Assembly: GCF_003952365.1 (NCBI RefSeq)
Contig: NZ_CP034443.1
Location: 4,643,001 to 4,707,000 of the forward strand
Length of the DNA: 64,000 nt
From: Mesorhizobium sp. M9A.F.Ca.ET.002.03.1.2
Lineage (GTDB): Bacteria > Pseudomonadota > Alphaproteobacteria > Rhizobiales > Rhizobiaceae
Reading direction: 5' to 3'
Both the position numbers and the translations under genes were made by a program. Positions 7,651-17,133 of the stretch are shown here, piece by piece (position 1 is the stretch's first letter; every line of letters starts with the position of its first letter). The notes under the pieces were generated by a model. That model saw only the letters and a list, made by a program, of their open reading frames with translations. It did no database searches and was not told the origin of the DNA.

Positions 7651-8238
7651 TCATATTTCCTTGCCACGCTCCTTTTTGGCAATGGCGTGAGCGACGAGCC
7701 AGGCGAGGGCGGCCACGCCCAAGCCGATGGTGAGAGCCACCAGCAAACGTTCGTGACGGGCCAGCGCCTGGCCGATGATGCGCTCCGCGCCCAGTCCGAA
7801 AACATAGCCGATGGTACCGAACAATGCGGCCCAGACTGCTGATGAGAGGGCGTTGAGAATGACAAAGCGCGTCACACTTATGCTCGAGAAGCCGGCGGCA
7901 ATGCCGCCCACCAAGCGCAAGCCATAGATATAGCGGTTCGACAGCACGAAGATGTTGGGGTGGGAGGAGACGAGACGGTAGGCCTGGCTGAAGCCCGGCC
8001 TGGCCTTCAATTTGAGAACGGATGGATGATCGGCGAAACTTCGGCCAAGGATGAAGAAGAGCGTGTCGCCGGCAAAGGCGCCGCCGGCCGCCGCGAGGAA
8101 GGCCTGCCACGGGACGAAGACATGCTGATGCGCGAAAAAACCGCCGAGGAGGGCGGCGCTTTCGCCCTCGGCGACACAGCCCAGGAAGACGGCGATCAAC
8201 CCATACTGCTCGATGAGATTATGGATGGCATCCGTCAT
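7651..8238 (-). CDS. DedA-family membrane protein
   Basis: A 195-residue DedA/VTT-domain protein. It has an N-terminal re-entrant region (GCVAEGESAALLGGFFAH), AAGGAFAGDTLFFILGR, the family loop NRYIYGLRLVGGIAAG and a C-terminal membrane helix before KKERGKEI. DedA relatives act as undecaprenyl-phosphate or phospholipid transporters and support membrane energetics; the substrate here cannot be read. It starts within the stop codon of the DUF1003 gene, so the two are co-translated. Confidence 0.9.
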   Translation of the reverse strand: MTDAIHNLIEQYGLIAVFLGCVAEGESAALLGGFFAHQHVFVPWQAFLAAAGGAFAGDTLFFILGRSFADHPSVLKLKARPGFSQAYRLVSSHPNIFVLSNRYIYGLRLVGGIAAGFSSISVTRFVILNALSSAVWAALFGTIGYVFGLGAERIIGQALARHERLLVALTIGLGVAALAWLVAHAIAKKERGKEI

Positions 8239-8798
8239 GAACGCGTCCGCGGCTTCGACAGAATCTCATCGATCCGCTTCACCTGTTGGGCCATTTGCGC
8301 GATCTCGTCGCGCATGCCGATGATCTGGCTGTGGCGCAGTTCGTCCAGCTTTTCATGCAATGCCATGATCTCGATCTCGGCCTTGAGATTGACCTCGTAG
8401 TCGTGGGCGGCGTCGACGCGGTCGCGCGCGGCCTGGCGGTTTTGCGACATCATGATCACCGGCGCCTGCAGGGCGGCGATCATCGACAGGACGAGGTTGA
8501 GAAAAATGAAAGGGTAAGGGTCGAATGAAGCGCGCCCCAGCAGCCACCAATTGGCGCCGATCCAGAGAGTCAGAAAGGCGATGAAGGACAGGATGAACGT
8601 CCATGAACCGCCGACTCGCGCGATGGCGTCAGCGATCCGGTCGCCTGCATTCTGTGTGCCGGCAAGGCTGTCATTGATGTTCTGCGATACCGGCTGGCGA
8701 TCGACGGCACTCTGCAGCACCCGCCTCTCAGGTTCGCTCAAGTTCTCCGGTTCCAGCCCCAGCCAACGGTTGGCCAATTCGGGCACGGTCTTGTTCAT
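8235..8798 (-). CDS. DUF1003 membrane protein
   Basis: A 187-residue DUF1003 protein with two central membrane helices: SWTFILSFIAFLTLWIGANW and FIFLNLVLSMIAALQAPVIMM. The helices are followed by the hallmark SQNRQAARDR and a coiled-coil tail with repeated charged heptads. Function unknown. The start MNKTVPELANRW at 8798 has GGAGAC just upstream; ATG 8810 is an alternative. It is first in an operon with the DedA gene (ATGA overlap). Confidence 0.9.
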   Translation of the reverse strand: MNKTVPELANRWLGLEPENLSEPERRVLQSAVDRQPVSQNINDSLAGTQNAGDRIADAIARVGGSWTFILSFIAFLTLWIGANWWLLGRASFDPYPFIFLNLVLSMIAALQAPVIMMSQNRQAARDRVDAAHDYEVNLKAEIEIMALHEKLDELRHSQIIGMRDEIAQMAQQVKRIDEILSKPRTRS

Positions 8799-8893
8799 GG
8801 ATGTCTCCATACGAAAAGCATCGGCTTGGCAGTCTCGTTTCCATATAGGAAGATGCCGTTCCGTCAAAAGCGCGGCGTGAGGATGGAAATAAG

Positions 8894-9607
8894 ATGCCCG
8901 ATTTCGCGAAAATCCGCGCCCGCGCGGCAAAACGCAAGGGCGGGGAAGAGACGCTTGCCTCGCTGCTGGGTCCCATGCCCGACAATGCCGCGGTGGCTGA
9001 CATTACCGACGACCGCATCCTCTCGACCATGGCCGAGCGTGTTTTCGCCGCTGGTTTCGTCTGGCGCGTCATCGAGCAGAAATGGCCTGGTTTCGAAGAA
9101 GCGTTCCTCCGTTTCGAGCCGAAGCGGCTGTTGTTCCAGCCGGACGATTTCTGGCACGATCTGGCGTTCGACGAGCGCATCGTGCGCAATCCGCAGAAGA
9201 TCAAGTCGGTTCGCGAAAACGCAGCCTTCGTCGAGCGTGTGTCGAAGGAGCATGGCGGCTTCGGCAGGTTCCTCGCCGATTGGCCTGAAGACGACCAGGT
9301 CGGCCTGATGGCCTATCTCGGCAAGCATGGCAGCCGGCTCGGCGGCAATACCGGCCAATATTTCTTGAGGTGGCTGGATTGGGACGCCTTCATCATCTCG
9401 GCCGACATGGCGGCGGCGCTGCGCGACGCCGGGCTCGATATTGCCGAAAGCCCGACGTCGAAGAAGGATCTCGGCAAGATCCAGAACCAGATCAATGCCT
9501 GGGCCGCCGAAACCGGCCTGCCGCGCCGGCATATTTCGCGCATTCTTGCGATGTCGATCGGCGAGAACCATTCGCCGGAAGCGCTGCGCGAATATATGGG
9601 CGAGTAG
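8894..9607 (+). CDS. DNA-3-methyladenine glycosylase I-like protein
   Basis: A 237-residue member of the Tag group (COG2818), a helix-hairpin-helix-type glycosylase removing 3-methyladenine from DNA. Similarity is seen in FVWRVIEQKWPGFEEAF, IVRNPQKIKSVRENA and the C-terminal helices. The Cys/His residues that form the zinc snap in E. coli Tag (near its N- and C-termini) are not present, so this is a zinc-free variant and its activity needs testing. It is transcribed away from the DUF1003-DedA pair and followed by nadE. Confidence 0.78.
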   Translation: MPDFAKIRARAAKRKGGEETLASLLGPMPDNAAVADITDDRILSTMAERVFAAGFVWRVIEQKWPGFEEAFLRFEPKRLLFQPDDFWHDLAFDERIVRNPQKIKSVRENAAFVERVSKEHGGFGRFLADWPEDDQVGLMAYLGKHGSRLGGNTGQYFLRWLDWDAFIISADMAAALRDAGLDIAESPTSKKDLGKIQNQINAWAAETGLPRRHISRILAMSIGENHSPEALREYMGE

Positions 9608-9610
9608 GAC

Positions 9611-9682
9611 GCGATCTGCATTCGATCGGTCCAACGCGATCGACGTCGTCGATCGGTCAGACACGATCTGTCGATCGGTCAG
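9611..9682 (+). repeat. Short direct repeats upstream of nadE
   Basis: The decamer tcgatcggtc occurs at 9622-9631, 9649-9658 and 9671-9680. The first and third copies are each preceded by a cgatctg, making a longer unit. All copies lie in the 129-base gap before nadE. They could be operator half-sites or a small decayed repeat. Confidence 0.5.
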
Positions 9683-9736
9683 TGGTCCAAACGAACGCCA
9701 TTGCCCGGCGAATTTTGCCGCGCTAAACCCTCGGGC

Positions 9737-11419
9737 ATGACCAACAAGACCGCCCCTGACATTCTGCGCATCGCCGTCGCCCAGCTCAACCCGACGGTCG
9801 GCGATATAGCAGGCAATCTCGCCAAGGCGCGCGAGGCGAGGGCGGATGCCGCCCGCCAGGGCGCCGACCTCATGCTGTTCACCGAGCTTTTCCTCGCCGG
9901 CTATCCGCCCGAGGATCTGGTGCTGAAGCCGGCGTTCCTGAAGGCCTGCGAGCGGGCGGCGGAGGATTTTGCCAGGGATACCGCCGATGGCGGGCCGGGC
10001 GTCATCATCGGCACGCCGCTGAAGCGCAAGAGCGGCACGCACAACTCGATCATCTTTGCCGATGGCGGCAAGATCCTTGCCGAGCGCTACAAGCTCGATC
10101 TGCCGAATTACGGTGAGTTCGACGAGAAGCGGGTGTTCCAGGCCGGTCCTGAAATCCAGGGGCCGGTCAATTTCCGGGGCGTGCGCCTGGGGATTCCGAT
10201 CTGCGAAGACATCTGGGGCGATGTCGCCGTGTGCGAGACGCTGGCCGAAAGCGGCGCGGAAATCCTGCTGGTGCCGAACGGCTCGCCCTACTATCGCGGC
10301 AAGGTCGATGTCCGCCACCAGATTGTCATTCGCCAGGTCATCGAATGCGGATTGCCGATCATCTACGCCAACCAGCTTGGCGGCCAGGACGAACTGATCT
10401 TCGACGGCGCGTCGTTTGCCATAGGTTCAGACAAGACGCTGGCCTTCCAGATGAGCCAGTTCGAGGAGACGGTCAACGTCACCACCTGGAAGCGAAAAGA
10501 TAATGGCTGGGTCTGCTCCGAAGGTCCGATGTCGAGAATCCCGGAAAAGGAGGAGGCCGATTATCGCGCCTGCATGCTGGGCCTGCGCGATTACGTCAAC
10601 AAGAACGGTTTCAAGAATGTCGTGCTCGGCCTTTCCGGCGGTATCGATTCGGCGATCTGTGCAGCACTTGCCGTCGATGCGCTCGGCGAGGAACGGCTGC
10701 GTGCCGTGATGATGCCTTACCGCTACACCTCCAAGGACTCGCTCAAGGACGCCGAGGACTGCGCCCGCGCGCTTGGCTGCCGTTACGACATCGTGCCGAT
10801 CTTCGAGCCGGTCGAAGGTTTTTTGCACACGCTGACGCAGCTTTTCGAGGGCACCAAGGAAGGCATCACCGAGGAAAACCTGCAGAGCCGCGCGCGCGGC
10901 ACCATTTTGATGGCAATCTCCAACAAATTCGGCTCGATGGTCGTCACCACCGGCAACAAGAGCGAGATGTCGGTCGGTTACGCCACGCTCTACGGCGACA
11001 TGAACGGCGGCTTCAACCCGATCAAGGACCTCTACAAGATGCAGGTCTATGCGTTGGCGCGCTGGCGCAACGGCCACATGCCGCCGGGTGCGTTGGGCCC
11101 CTCGGGCGAGGTGATCCCGACCAACATCATCGACAAGGCACCGTCGGCGGAACTGCGCGAGAACCAGACGGATCAGGATTCGCTGCCGCCCTATCCAGTG
11201 CTGGACGACATATTGGAGTGTCTGGTCGAGAACGAGATGGGCGTCGACGACATCGTAGCGCGCGGCCACGACCGTGCGACGGTGACACGCGTCGAGCACC
11301 TGCTCTACATCGCCGAATACAAGCGCCGGCAGGCAGCGCCCGGCGTGAAGATCACCAAGAAGAATTTCGGCCGCGACCGCCGTTATCCCATCACCAACCG
11401 GTTCAGGGATGGCGGATAG
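9737..11419 (+). CDS. nadE: Glutamine-dependent NAD+ synthetase
   Basis: Amidates nicotinic acid adenine dinucleotide to NAD+, using ammonia channelled from glutamine. The 560-residue product has an N-terminal nitrilase-type glutaminase domain (residues ~8-250): catalytic Glu in FTELFLAGYPPED, Lys in YKLDLPNYGEFDE and Cys in GIPICEDIWGD. The C-terminal synthetase domain (~290-555) has the P-loop VLGLSGGIDSAICA, TTGNKSEMSVGYATLYGDM and a typical end GRDRRYPITNRF. The start at 9737 gives the family N-terminus. The GNAT gene begins within its last codons. Confidence 0.96.
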   Translation: MTNKTAPDILRIAVAQLNPTVGDIAGNLAKAREARADAARQGADLMLFTELFLAGYPPEDLVLKPAFLKACERAAEDFARDTADGGPGVIIGTPLKRKSGTHNSIIFADGGKILAERYKLDLPNYGEFDEKRVFQAGPEIQGPVNFRGVRLGIPICEDIWGDVAVCETLAESGAEILLVPNGSPYYRGKVDVRHQIVIRQVIECGLPIIYANQLGGQDELIFDGASFAIGSDKTLAFQMSQFEETVNVTTWKRKDNGWVCSEGPMSRIPEKEEADYRACMLGLRDYVNKNGFKNVVLGLSGGIDSAICAALAVDALGEERLRAVMMPYRYTSKDSLKDAEDCARALGCRYDIVPIFEPVEGFLHTLTQLFEGTKEGITEENLQSRARGTILMAISNKFGSMVVTTGNKSEMSVGYATLYGDMNGGFNPIKDLYKMQVYALARWRNGHMPPGALGPSGEVIPTNIIDKAPSAELRENQTDQDSLPPYPVLDDILECLVENEMGVDDIVARGHDRATVTRVEHLLYIAEYKRRQAAPGVKITKKNFGRDRRYPITNRFRDGG

Positions 11420-11840
11420 ACCGGCAATGTCTGATTGTGAAATCAGCTTCGACGTCTCGCGGATCGACTTCCGGGCGACCTCCGACCTGTTGATGGCAAG
11501 CTACTGGGGCTCAGGGCGCAGCGACGAGACCCATCGCCGCGCCTTTGCCAACTCGCTTTGCGTGGGCGCCTATCTCGACGGCAACCAGGTCGGCTTCGGC
11601 CGGGCAATCACCGACCGCACGGTCTTCGCCTATCTCGCCGACGTCATCATCTGGCCGGAACATCGCGGGCAAGGCATCGGCATCCGGCTTGTCCAGGCGC
11701 TCATCGATCATCCGGATTGCAAGACAGTCACGCACTGGAGCCTGTCGACCAACGACGCCCACGGGCTGTACGAAAAGCTCGGTTTCAGGCCATCCACCGA
11801 TGGCCGCTATATGCGGCTCGACCGCATCCCGGCAGGCTGA
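11409..11840 (+). CDS. GNAT-family N-acetyltransferase
   Basis: A 143-residue single-domain GNAT. The acetyl-CoA binding motif A is seen as IIWPEHRGQGIGIRLVQAL, with the later LSTNDAHGLYEKLGFRP typical of motif B. Substrate unknown. ATG 11409 overlaps the nadE stop; ATG 11427 (MSDCEISFDVS) is an equally reasonable start. Co-transcription with nadE is likely. Confidence 0.9.
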   Translation: MADRPAMSDCEISFDVSRIDFRATSDLLMASYWGSGRSDETHRRAFANSLCVGAYLDGNQVGFGRAITDRTVFAYLADVIIWPEHRGQGIGIRLVQALIDHPDCKTVTHWSLSTNDAHGLYEKLGFRPSTDGRYMRLDRIPAG

Positions 11841-12221
11841 GCGGCACAACCCGCGATTGTTGCAAAATCGCCTCACTCTTTGGACCAGATGTGTTTTTGG
11901 CGGCTGTCTGCCTTGGCGACATGTTGAGGCACCTCTATAAGAACGGCTCCGCGATTCCCTTGTGGGAGGACCGAATGCCACGATTTGACATCGTTATGCG
12001 AGGCCGCGAAGCCTAGGTCTCAGATGGCGCGCCGGAAGGTCTTCACCTTCATGGGCAAGCCGATCTGACAACAGGCATTCGTCGATGCCGGTCGCCGCCC
12101 GTATTCGGGCGAGCCGCCACTATGCCGAACCTCCGCATTCCTGGGCGCTATTTGAGCCCAACGCGGGTTTTTCAATTTTCGACCTTACCAGGATCGGGCT
12201 CGCTTGCGCCCGGATGACATC
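11841..12221. other. Intergenic region, no gene seen
   Basis: A 380-base gap between the GNAT gene and the ABC transporter remnant. A 13-codon frame after gggagg at 11974-11979 (reading MPRFDIVMRGREA) is too short to support, and no repeat or terminator is clear. Confidence 0.4.
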
Positions 12222-14026
12222 ATGGCTCGTTTTCAGATAGATTTGCGCGCGGGCGCTTTTCGCAGCGTCCTTGGCTTCACGCTCGGTCATTGGCGGCGCC
12301 AGCCGTGGCGGCTTTCGCTCATCATGGCCACGTTTCTGCTGTCGACCTTGGCCGACGTGCTGACGCCGCTCTATTCCGGCCGGCTGGTCGACGCCGTTGC
12401 CAGCGGTGCCGCGGCCGACGATATCGCGTGGAATGCGGCAATGACGGCCTTTTCGATGCTGGTGGCGTTGGCGCTCGCCGGTGTCGTGCTGCGCAACCTT
12501 GCCTTCATGGCCATCGTCGAACTGACCCTGAAGATGATGGCGGATATCGCCGCCGATGCCTTTCATCGCGTCCAGCGCTTCTCCACCGACTGGCACGCCA
12601 ACAGCTTCGCCGGATCGACCGTGCGCAAGATAACCCGCGGCATGTGGGCGCTCGACCTGCTCAACGACACGATCCTGATCGCGCTGCTGCCGTCCGTCGT
12701 CATGCTCGTCGGCTCGACGCTGCTGCTTGGCTGGTTCTGGCCTCTGATGGGTGCCGTCGTCGCCGCAGGTTCGGTGCTGTTCATCGCGGTGACGGCGATG
12801 CTGTCGCTCGGCTATGTCGCGCCCGCGGCGAGGCTTGCCAACGCATGGGACACGCGCCTGGGCGGCTCGCTGGCCGATGCGGTGAGCTGCAACGCCGTGG
12901 TCAAGGGTTTTGGCGCGGAGGAACGCGAGGAGACGCGCCTTGCCAAGGTCGTCGCCAGATGGCGCGCGCGCACGCGCCGCACCTGGGTGCGCGGCACCAT
13001 CAACGGCACCACGCAAGGGTCGATGCTGCTGCTGCTGAGAACAGCGGTGATCGGGTTCTCCGTGTTTTGTGGGCATGGGGGCAGGCGAGCGCCGGCGATA
13101 TCGCCTTCGTCCTGACCTCGTTCTTCGTGCTGCAAGGCTATCTCAGAGACATCGGCACGCATATCCGCAATCTGCAGCGCTCGATCAACGACATGGAGGA
13201 ACTGGTCGACTTCCAGTCCGAACCGCTCGGCATCGAGGATGCGGCGGGCGCCATGCCGATCCGCATCACCGACGGCCGCATCGCCTTCGACGACGTCACC
13301 TTCCACTATGGCAGCCACCGGCTGCCGCTCTATCGCGACTTTTCGGTGGACATCGCGCCGGGCGAACGCGTCGGGCTGGTCGGCCATTCGGGCTCGGGCA
13401 AGACGACCTTCGTCAAGCTGATCCAGCGCCTCTACGACGTGAGTGCGGGAACGATCCTGATCGACGGCCAGGACATTGCCGGGGTGGAGCAGGCGTCGCT
13501 GCGCGGGCAGATCGCCATCGTCCAACAGGAGCCGATTCTGTTTCACCGGTCGCTGGCCGAAAACATCGCCTATGCCCGGCCGAGCGCTACGCAAGCCGAG
13601 ATCGAGCATGCCGCGCGGCTGGCCAGCGCGCACGATTTCATCGTCAACCTACCGAAGGGCTACGGTACGCTGGTCGGCGAACGCGGCGTGAAACTGTCCG
13701 GCGGCGAGCGCCAGCGGGTGGCGATCGCGCGGGCTTTCCTTGCCGATGCGCGGATCCTCATTCTGGACGAGGCGACATCCAGCCTCGATTCGGAATCGGA
13801 GGTGCTGATCCAGCAAGCGATGGAGCGGCTGATGGTCGGTCGCACGACGCTGGTCATCGCGCACCGGCTTTCGACGGTGCGGGCGCTGGACAGGCTTCTG
13901 GTGTTCGATCGCGGCCGCATCGTCGAAGAGGGCTCGCACGACCAACTGATCCGGCTGCAAGGCGGCATCTACCGCCGGCTGTTCGAGCGCCAGGCGCTCG
14001 AATTGACCAAGGGGCTGGCGATCTGA
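12222..14026 (+). pseudogene. ABC exporter (fused permease and ATPase), interrupted by a one-base frameshift
   Basis: Two consecutive frames together make a 600-residue type I ABC exporter. The first frame (12222 to about 13065) has the membrane domain with LTPLYSGRLVDAV, TVRKITRGMWALDLLNDT and the coupling region ADAVSCNAVVKGFGAEE. The second resumes at about 13066 (LWAWGQASAGDIAFVL) and holds Walker A GHSGSGKTT, the signature LSGGERQRVA, Walker B ILILDEATSS and the switch His in VIAHRLST. The join falls at a run of four T in gtgttttgtggg; one extra T restores the frame. This is a recent mutation, programmed slippage or a sequencing error. If intact, it would be a heavy-metal/ATM1-like or lipid exporter; the substrate is unclear. 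Confidence 0.85.
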
Positions 14027-14097
14027 CGGGGGTTGTATCGATCAATTGTCGACGTCGGCGCCGCCCTTGCCCTGCGAACGCCGGTTTGCAGGACTTG

Positions 14098-14319
14098 GGT
14101 TCCTCGCCCCCGCGCGGAGCGGGGGAGAGGTGGCCCGGCGAAGCCGGGACGGAGAGGGGGACGACATTCGCGAAGCCAGAAGCGGCGAGGGACGGGCGCG
14201 AGCATGATAAGGAAGTCAAGTCCTTCAGGAACCTTGAACAGTTTCCACCGCCGCGAAAGCCCCTCTCCGTCCCGGCTTCGCCGGGCCACCTCTCCCCACT
14301 TCGTGGGGCGAGGAACCCA
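14098..14319. repeat. Large imperfect inverted repeat (two ~62-bp arms)
   Basis: The left arm (14098-14161) and right arm (14260-14319) are near-perfect reverse complements: gggttcctcgcccc and ggagaggtggcccggcgaag, against cttcgccgggccacctctcc and ggggcgaggaaccc. Each arm also contains its own small palindromes (cccggcgaagccggg). About 98 bases lie between them, with no gene. Such paired elements resemble REP doublets or MITE-like repeats. It lies in the 522-base gap after the ABC remnant. Confidence 0.85.
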
Positions 14320-14336
14320 AGCTGGACGGTTTCAAC

Positions 14337-14420
14337 TTGACAGGTGATATCAGTTATGCTAGGAATTTATTCATGGTGCTGATCTGCGCCAACGACCCGC
14401 CCACCGAGGCGGGTTCTTGA
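14337..14420 (+). other. Promoter-like hexamers followed by a GC-rich hairpin: possible short transcript
   Basis: A perfect -35 TTGACA (14337-14342) is followed after 17 bases by TAGGAA, a weak -10. About 30 bases further on, a 7-bp stem acccgcc/ggcgggt (14395-14401 and 14408-14414) with a six-base loop precedes tcttga. A short untranslated RNA ending at the hairpin is possible; the T-run is too weak to be sure. It is the only structured stretch between the inverted repeat and gltX. Confidence 0.25.
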
Positions 14421-14549
14421 TTCAGGCGCTGCTGGATCGGACTCCGCCCCGCGCTGCAGGCTTTTCATCGCTTCCGTCATGTTCTATGTCTGCCGCCAAG
14501 CGCGGGGGCGTGTCTTGTCAACTAGAAAACCATCCGGTACGCCCCGTTC

Positions 14550-15923
14550 ATGACAGTTACCGTCCGTTTCGCCCCATCACCGACCGGCCGTATTCATATC
14601 GGCAATGCGCGCACCGCGCTGTTCAACTGGCTGTTCGCCATGAACAACAAGGGCCGCTTCATCCAGCGCTTCGACGACACCGACGTCGCGCGCTCGACGC
14701 AGGAATTCTCCGACGCCATCCTCTACGACCTGCATTGGCTGGGCATCTTTCCTGACGCCACGGAATACCAGTCACGGCGCTTCGAAATCTACGATGCGGC
14801 GATGGAGAAATTGAAGGCGGCGCGACTTCTCTATGCCTGCTACGAAACCCCGGAAGAGCTCGATCTCAGGCGCAAGGTCCGTCGCACGCGCGGCCTGCCG
14901 CCGGTCTACGGCCGCGAAGCGCTGACGCTGACGCCCGAGCAGATCGCCGAATACCAGGCCGATGGCCGCCGGCCGCACTGGCGCTTTCTCCTGCCCAATT
15001 TCACCAGTGATCCCTTGGCGCCGGAGCGCACCGAAATCCGCTGGAACGATCTGGTGCGCGGCGAGGAAACCGTCGACCTCGCCTCGCTTTCCGACCCGGT
15101 TCTGCAACGCGAGGACGGCACCTATCTCTACACCTTGCCCTCGGTGGTCGATGACATCGAGATGTCAGTCAGCCATGTCATCCGCGGCGACGACCACGTC
15201 ACCAATACGGGCGTGCAGATAGCCCTGTTCCAGGCGCTCGGTGCCGAACCGCCGGTGTTCGGCCACCACAATCTCTTGACCACAGCATCGGGCGAGGGCC
15301 TGTCGAAGCGGACCGGCGCGCTGTCCATCGAGAGCCTGCGCGAGACCGGCATCGAACCGATGGCCGTCGCCTCGCTGGCGGCGCTTGTCGGCACCTCGGA
15401 AAATGTTGCGGCGGTGCCTGACATGGCCGAGCTTGCCCGGCGTTTCGAGCCGGCCGCTGCGTCGAAATCCGCCGCCAAGTTCGACCCGGACGAGCTCTTC
15501 GTGCTCAACCGCGCGCTGCTGCACCATATGCCGTTTTCCGAGGCGCGCGACCGGCTGATCGTGCTCGGCATATCAGGCGAACAGGCCGAGCCCTTCTGGC
15601 TGGCTGTGCGCGGCAATCTCGACAGGCTGGCCGATGCAGCGATCTGGTGGCGCACGCTTCGCGACGGCCCACAGGAGCAGCCGGATTTTTCCGACATCGA
15701 TCGCGATTTCCTTCGCCAGGCGTTCGATCTTCTGCCGGAAGATCCGTGGAACGGGTCGGTGTGGAAGGATTGGACGGGCAAGATCAGGGAAGTGACCGGC
15801 CGCAAGGGCAAGGCGCTGTTCATGCCGCTCAGGCTGGCGCTTACGGGACAGCCTTCGGGGCCGGAGCTTGCAGATCTATTGCCGCTTATGGGTCGGGAAG
15901 GAACGCTGGCCCGACGACCCTGA
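14550..15923 (+). CDS. gltX: Glutamate--tRNA ligase
   Basis: Charges tRNA(Glu) (and, in organisms with GatCAB, often tRNA(Gln)). The 457-residue product has the class I signatures: the HIGH box as [15 protein letters not shown] at residues 10-24 and the KMSKS box as [12 protein letters not shown] near 250. Between them are RFDDTD and [15 protein letters not shown]. The C-terminal anticodon-binding part includes [17 protein letters not shown]. It resembles the shorter of the two GluRS types found in many rhizobia, so a second gltX elsewhere is likely (inference). Its 3' end overlaps the opposing DUF2865 gene by 38 bases. Confidence 0.95.
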   Translation: MTVTVRFAPSPTGRIHIGNARTALFNWLFAMNNKGRFIQRFDDTDVARSTQEFSDAILYDLHWLGIFPDATEYQSRRFEIYDAAMEKLKAARLLYACYETPEELDLRRKVRRTRGLPPVYGREALTLTPEQIAEYQADGRRPHWRFLLPNFTSDPLAPERTEIRWNDLVRGEETVDLASLSDPVLQREDGTYLYTLPSVVDDIEMSVSHVIRGDDHVTNTGVQIALFQALGAEPPVFGHHNLLTTASGEGLSKRTGALSIESLRETGIEPMAVASLAALVGTSENVAAVPDMAELARRFEPAAASKSAAKFDPDELFVLNRALLHHMPFSEARDRLIVLGISGEQAEPFWLAVRGNLDRLADAAIWWRTLRDGPQEQPDFSDIDRDFLRQAFDLLPEDPWNGSVWKDWTGKIREVTGRKGKALFMPLRLALTGQPSGPELADLLPLMGREGTLARRP

Positions 15924-17037
15924 TCTTGCGCTGTTCCGGCGGCGGCAAGGTCGTCGGCGAAGGCCTGACGGCGAGGCGCTTGATGGCTTCGCGATCGAGC
16001 CCGCCTTCGACATTGGCCAAAGTCTCGGGGTCGGCGCCTGGATCGGGTTTGGCGACCGGCACCGGAATGAACGGCGTGGTCTCCACTTCGGCCTCAGCCT
16101 GTTCCGGGCTTGGCGGATTGCCGGCAATGATTTCGAAATTCTGTGCGGCGTTGCAGCCGCAGGCCGGCGGGCGCGCCGTTTCGGGCTGCTTGTAGAGATA
16201 GGCGGTCGGCAGCTCGCTGTAGCGCCTGCCGGTCACCGAAGACGTCATGTCAGCCGAATCGTCGCCAATGCCGCGCGTATAAAACACCTGCATCTCGGTG
16301 CCGGGGCAGCTCGAATCGCAGTTCTTCTGGTCGCGCTCGAAATCGCCCGGCGAGGCGGCATTCGACATCGGGAAGAAATAGCCGTCGCAGGTGCGCACGC
16401 ACATTGTGCGGAATTCGCCGCCAAGGCGCGGCAGGTCCATGCCGTCGGGCTGGTTGATCATGGCGCGGATACCGCGTTCTTCGTCGGGATCGCCCGGCTC
16501 GTCCAGCGCGTCGGCCTGACTTCCGGCGTCGCCCAAAAGCCGATCGAGCAGATTTCCCTCGCCGTTGTCGCGGTTTGATTCGAGGGCGGGCGTGCGCTCC
16601 GAAGGCTCGGCGCTGTCGCGGCAGCCATTGGCGTCGAGCGAGGCCAATATGCGTGCACGATCACGGCGCGAGCCACCGCCGGCAAGTTGCGCGCGCTTGA
16701 CCTGCAGGGCATCGAGATTGGCGTTCATGCGGTCGAGCGTGGCATCGAGTGCGGCGCATGCGTTGCGATTGCGCTCGAACAGCGAAAAGCCGCAGCCGGC
16801 ACGGTCGGACTGGCGGCCTGCCTTTGAAATCTGCTCGCGCTGCCGCACGATCGCGTCGTCGTATTTCCTGAGCAGGGCCGGCTTGCCGCCGCCACCGCGT
16901 GAAGCGGCCGCGAGATCGGCTTCCAGCTGGCGGCAAACACGGGAGGCCGCCTGCGGCTGGGTGACGGCAAAGCCTGACAACGCCATGGCGCCGAGCAGCG
17001 CCGCGGCATGCGTCAGCTTCAACCCCGCGCCCTTCAT
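15886..17037 (-). CDS. DUF2865 exported protein
   Basis: A 383-residue protein with a Sec-type signal peptide (residues ~1-31, ending near TQPQAA). A helical, cysteine-containing middle follows, then the DUF2865 core with [19 protein letters not shown] near residue 215, [17 protein letters not shown] and a C-terminal proline-rich tail. The paired cysteines suggest disulfides in the periplasm. DUF2865 is mostly confined to rhizobia and relatives; its function is unknown. The gene converges on gltX and overlaps it. Confidence 0.88.
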   Translation of the reverse strand: MKGAGLKLTHAAALLGAMALSGFAVTQPQAASRVCRQLEADLAAASRGGGGKPALLRKYDDAIVRQREQISKAGRQSDRAGCGFSLFERNRNACAALDATLDRMNANLDALQVKRAQLAGGGSRRDRARILASLDANGCRDSAEPSERTPALESNRDNGEGNLLDRLLGDAGSQADALDEPGDPDEERGIRAMINQPDGMDLPRLGGEFRTMCVRTCDGYFFPMSNAASPGDFERDQKNCDSSCPGTEMQVFYTRGIGDDSADMTSSVTGRRYSELPTAYLYKQPETARPPACGCNAAQNFEIIAGNPPSPEQAEAEVETTPFIPVPVAKPDPGADPETLANVEGGLDREAIKRLAVRPSPTTLPPPEQRKIRVVGPAFLPDP

Positions 17038-17133
17038 TTGCTTGAAACCCCGTTTGCCCTTGGCCGGAAGGCTATGGTGTTCGTGGTTAAGTGTTTCCTG
17101 GTGATGAGAATCTGTGGATCGACATCCAGGATA

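Noticed and set aside
8864..10318. A 484-codon minus-strand frame opposite the glycosylase and nadE genes
   Set aside because: It crosses two recognisable genes and their intergenic repeats and has no domain similarity.
11976..12016. A 13-codon frame with a good ribosome site (reading MPRFDIVMRGREA)
   Set aside because: Too short and unsupported; treated as intergenic.
13069..14340. A 423-codon plus-strand frame after the ABC frameshift
   Set aside because: It is the wrong frame over the ATPase domain and runs into the inverted repeat; the neighbouring frame holds all ABC motifs.
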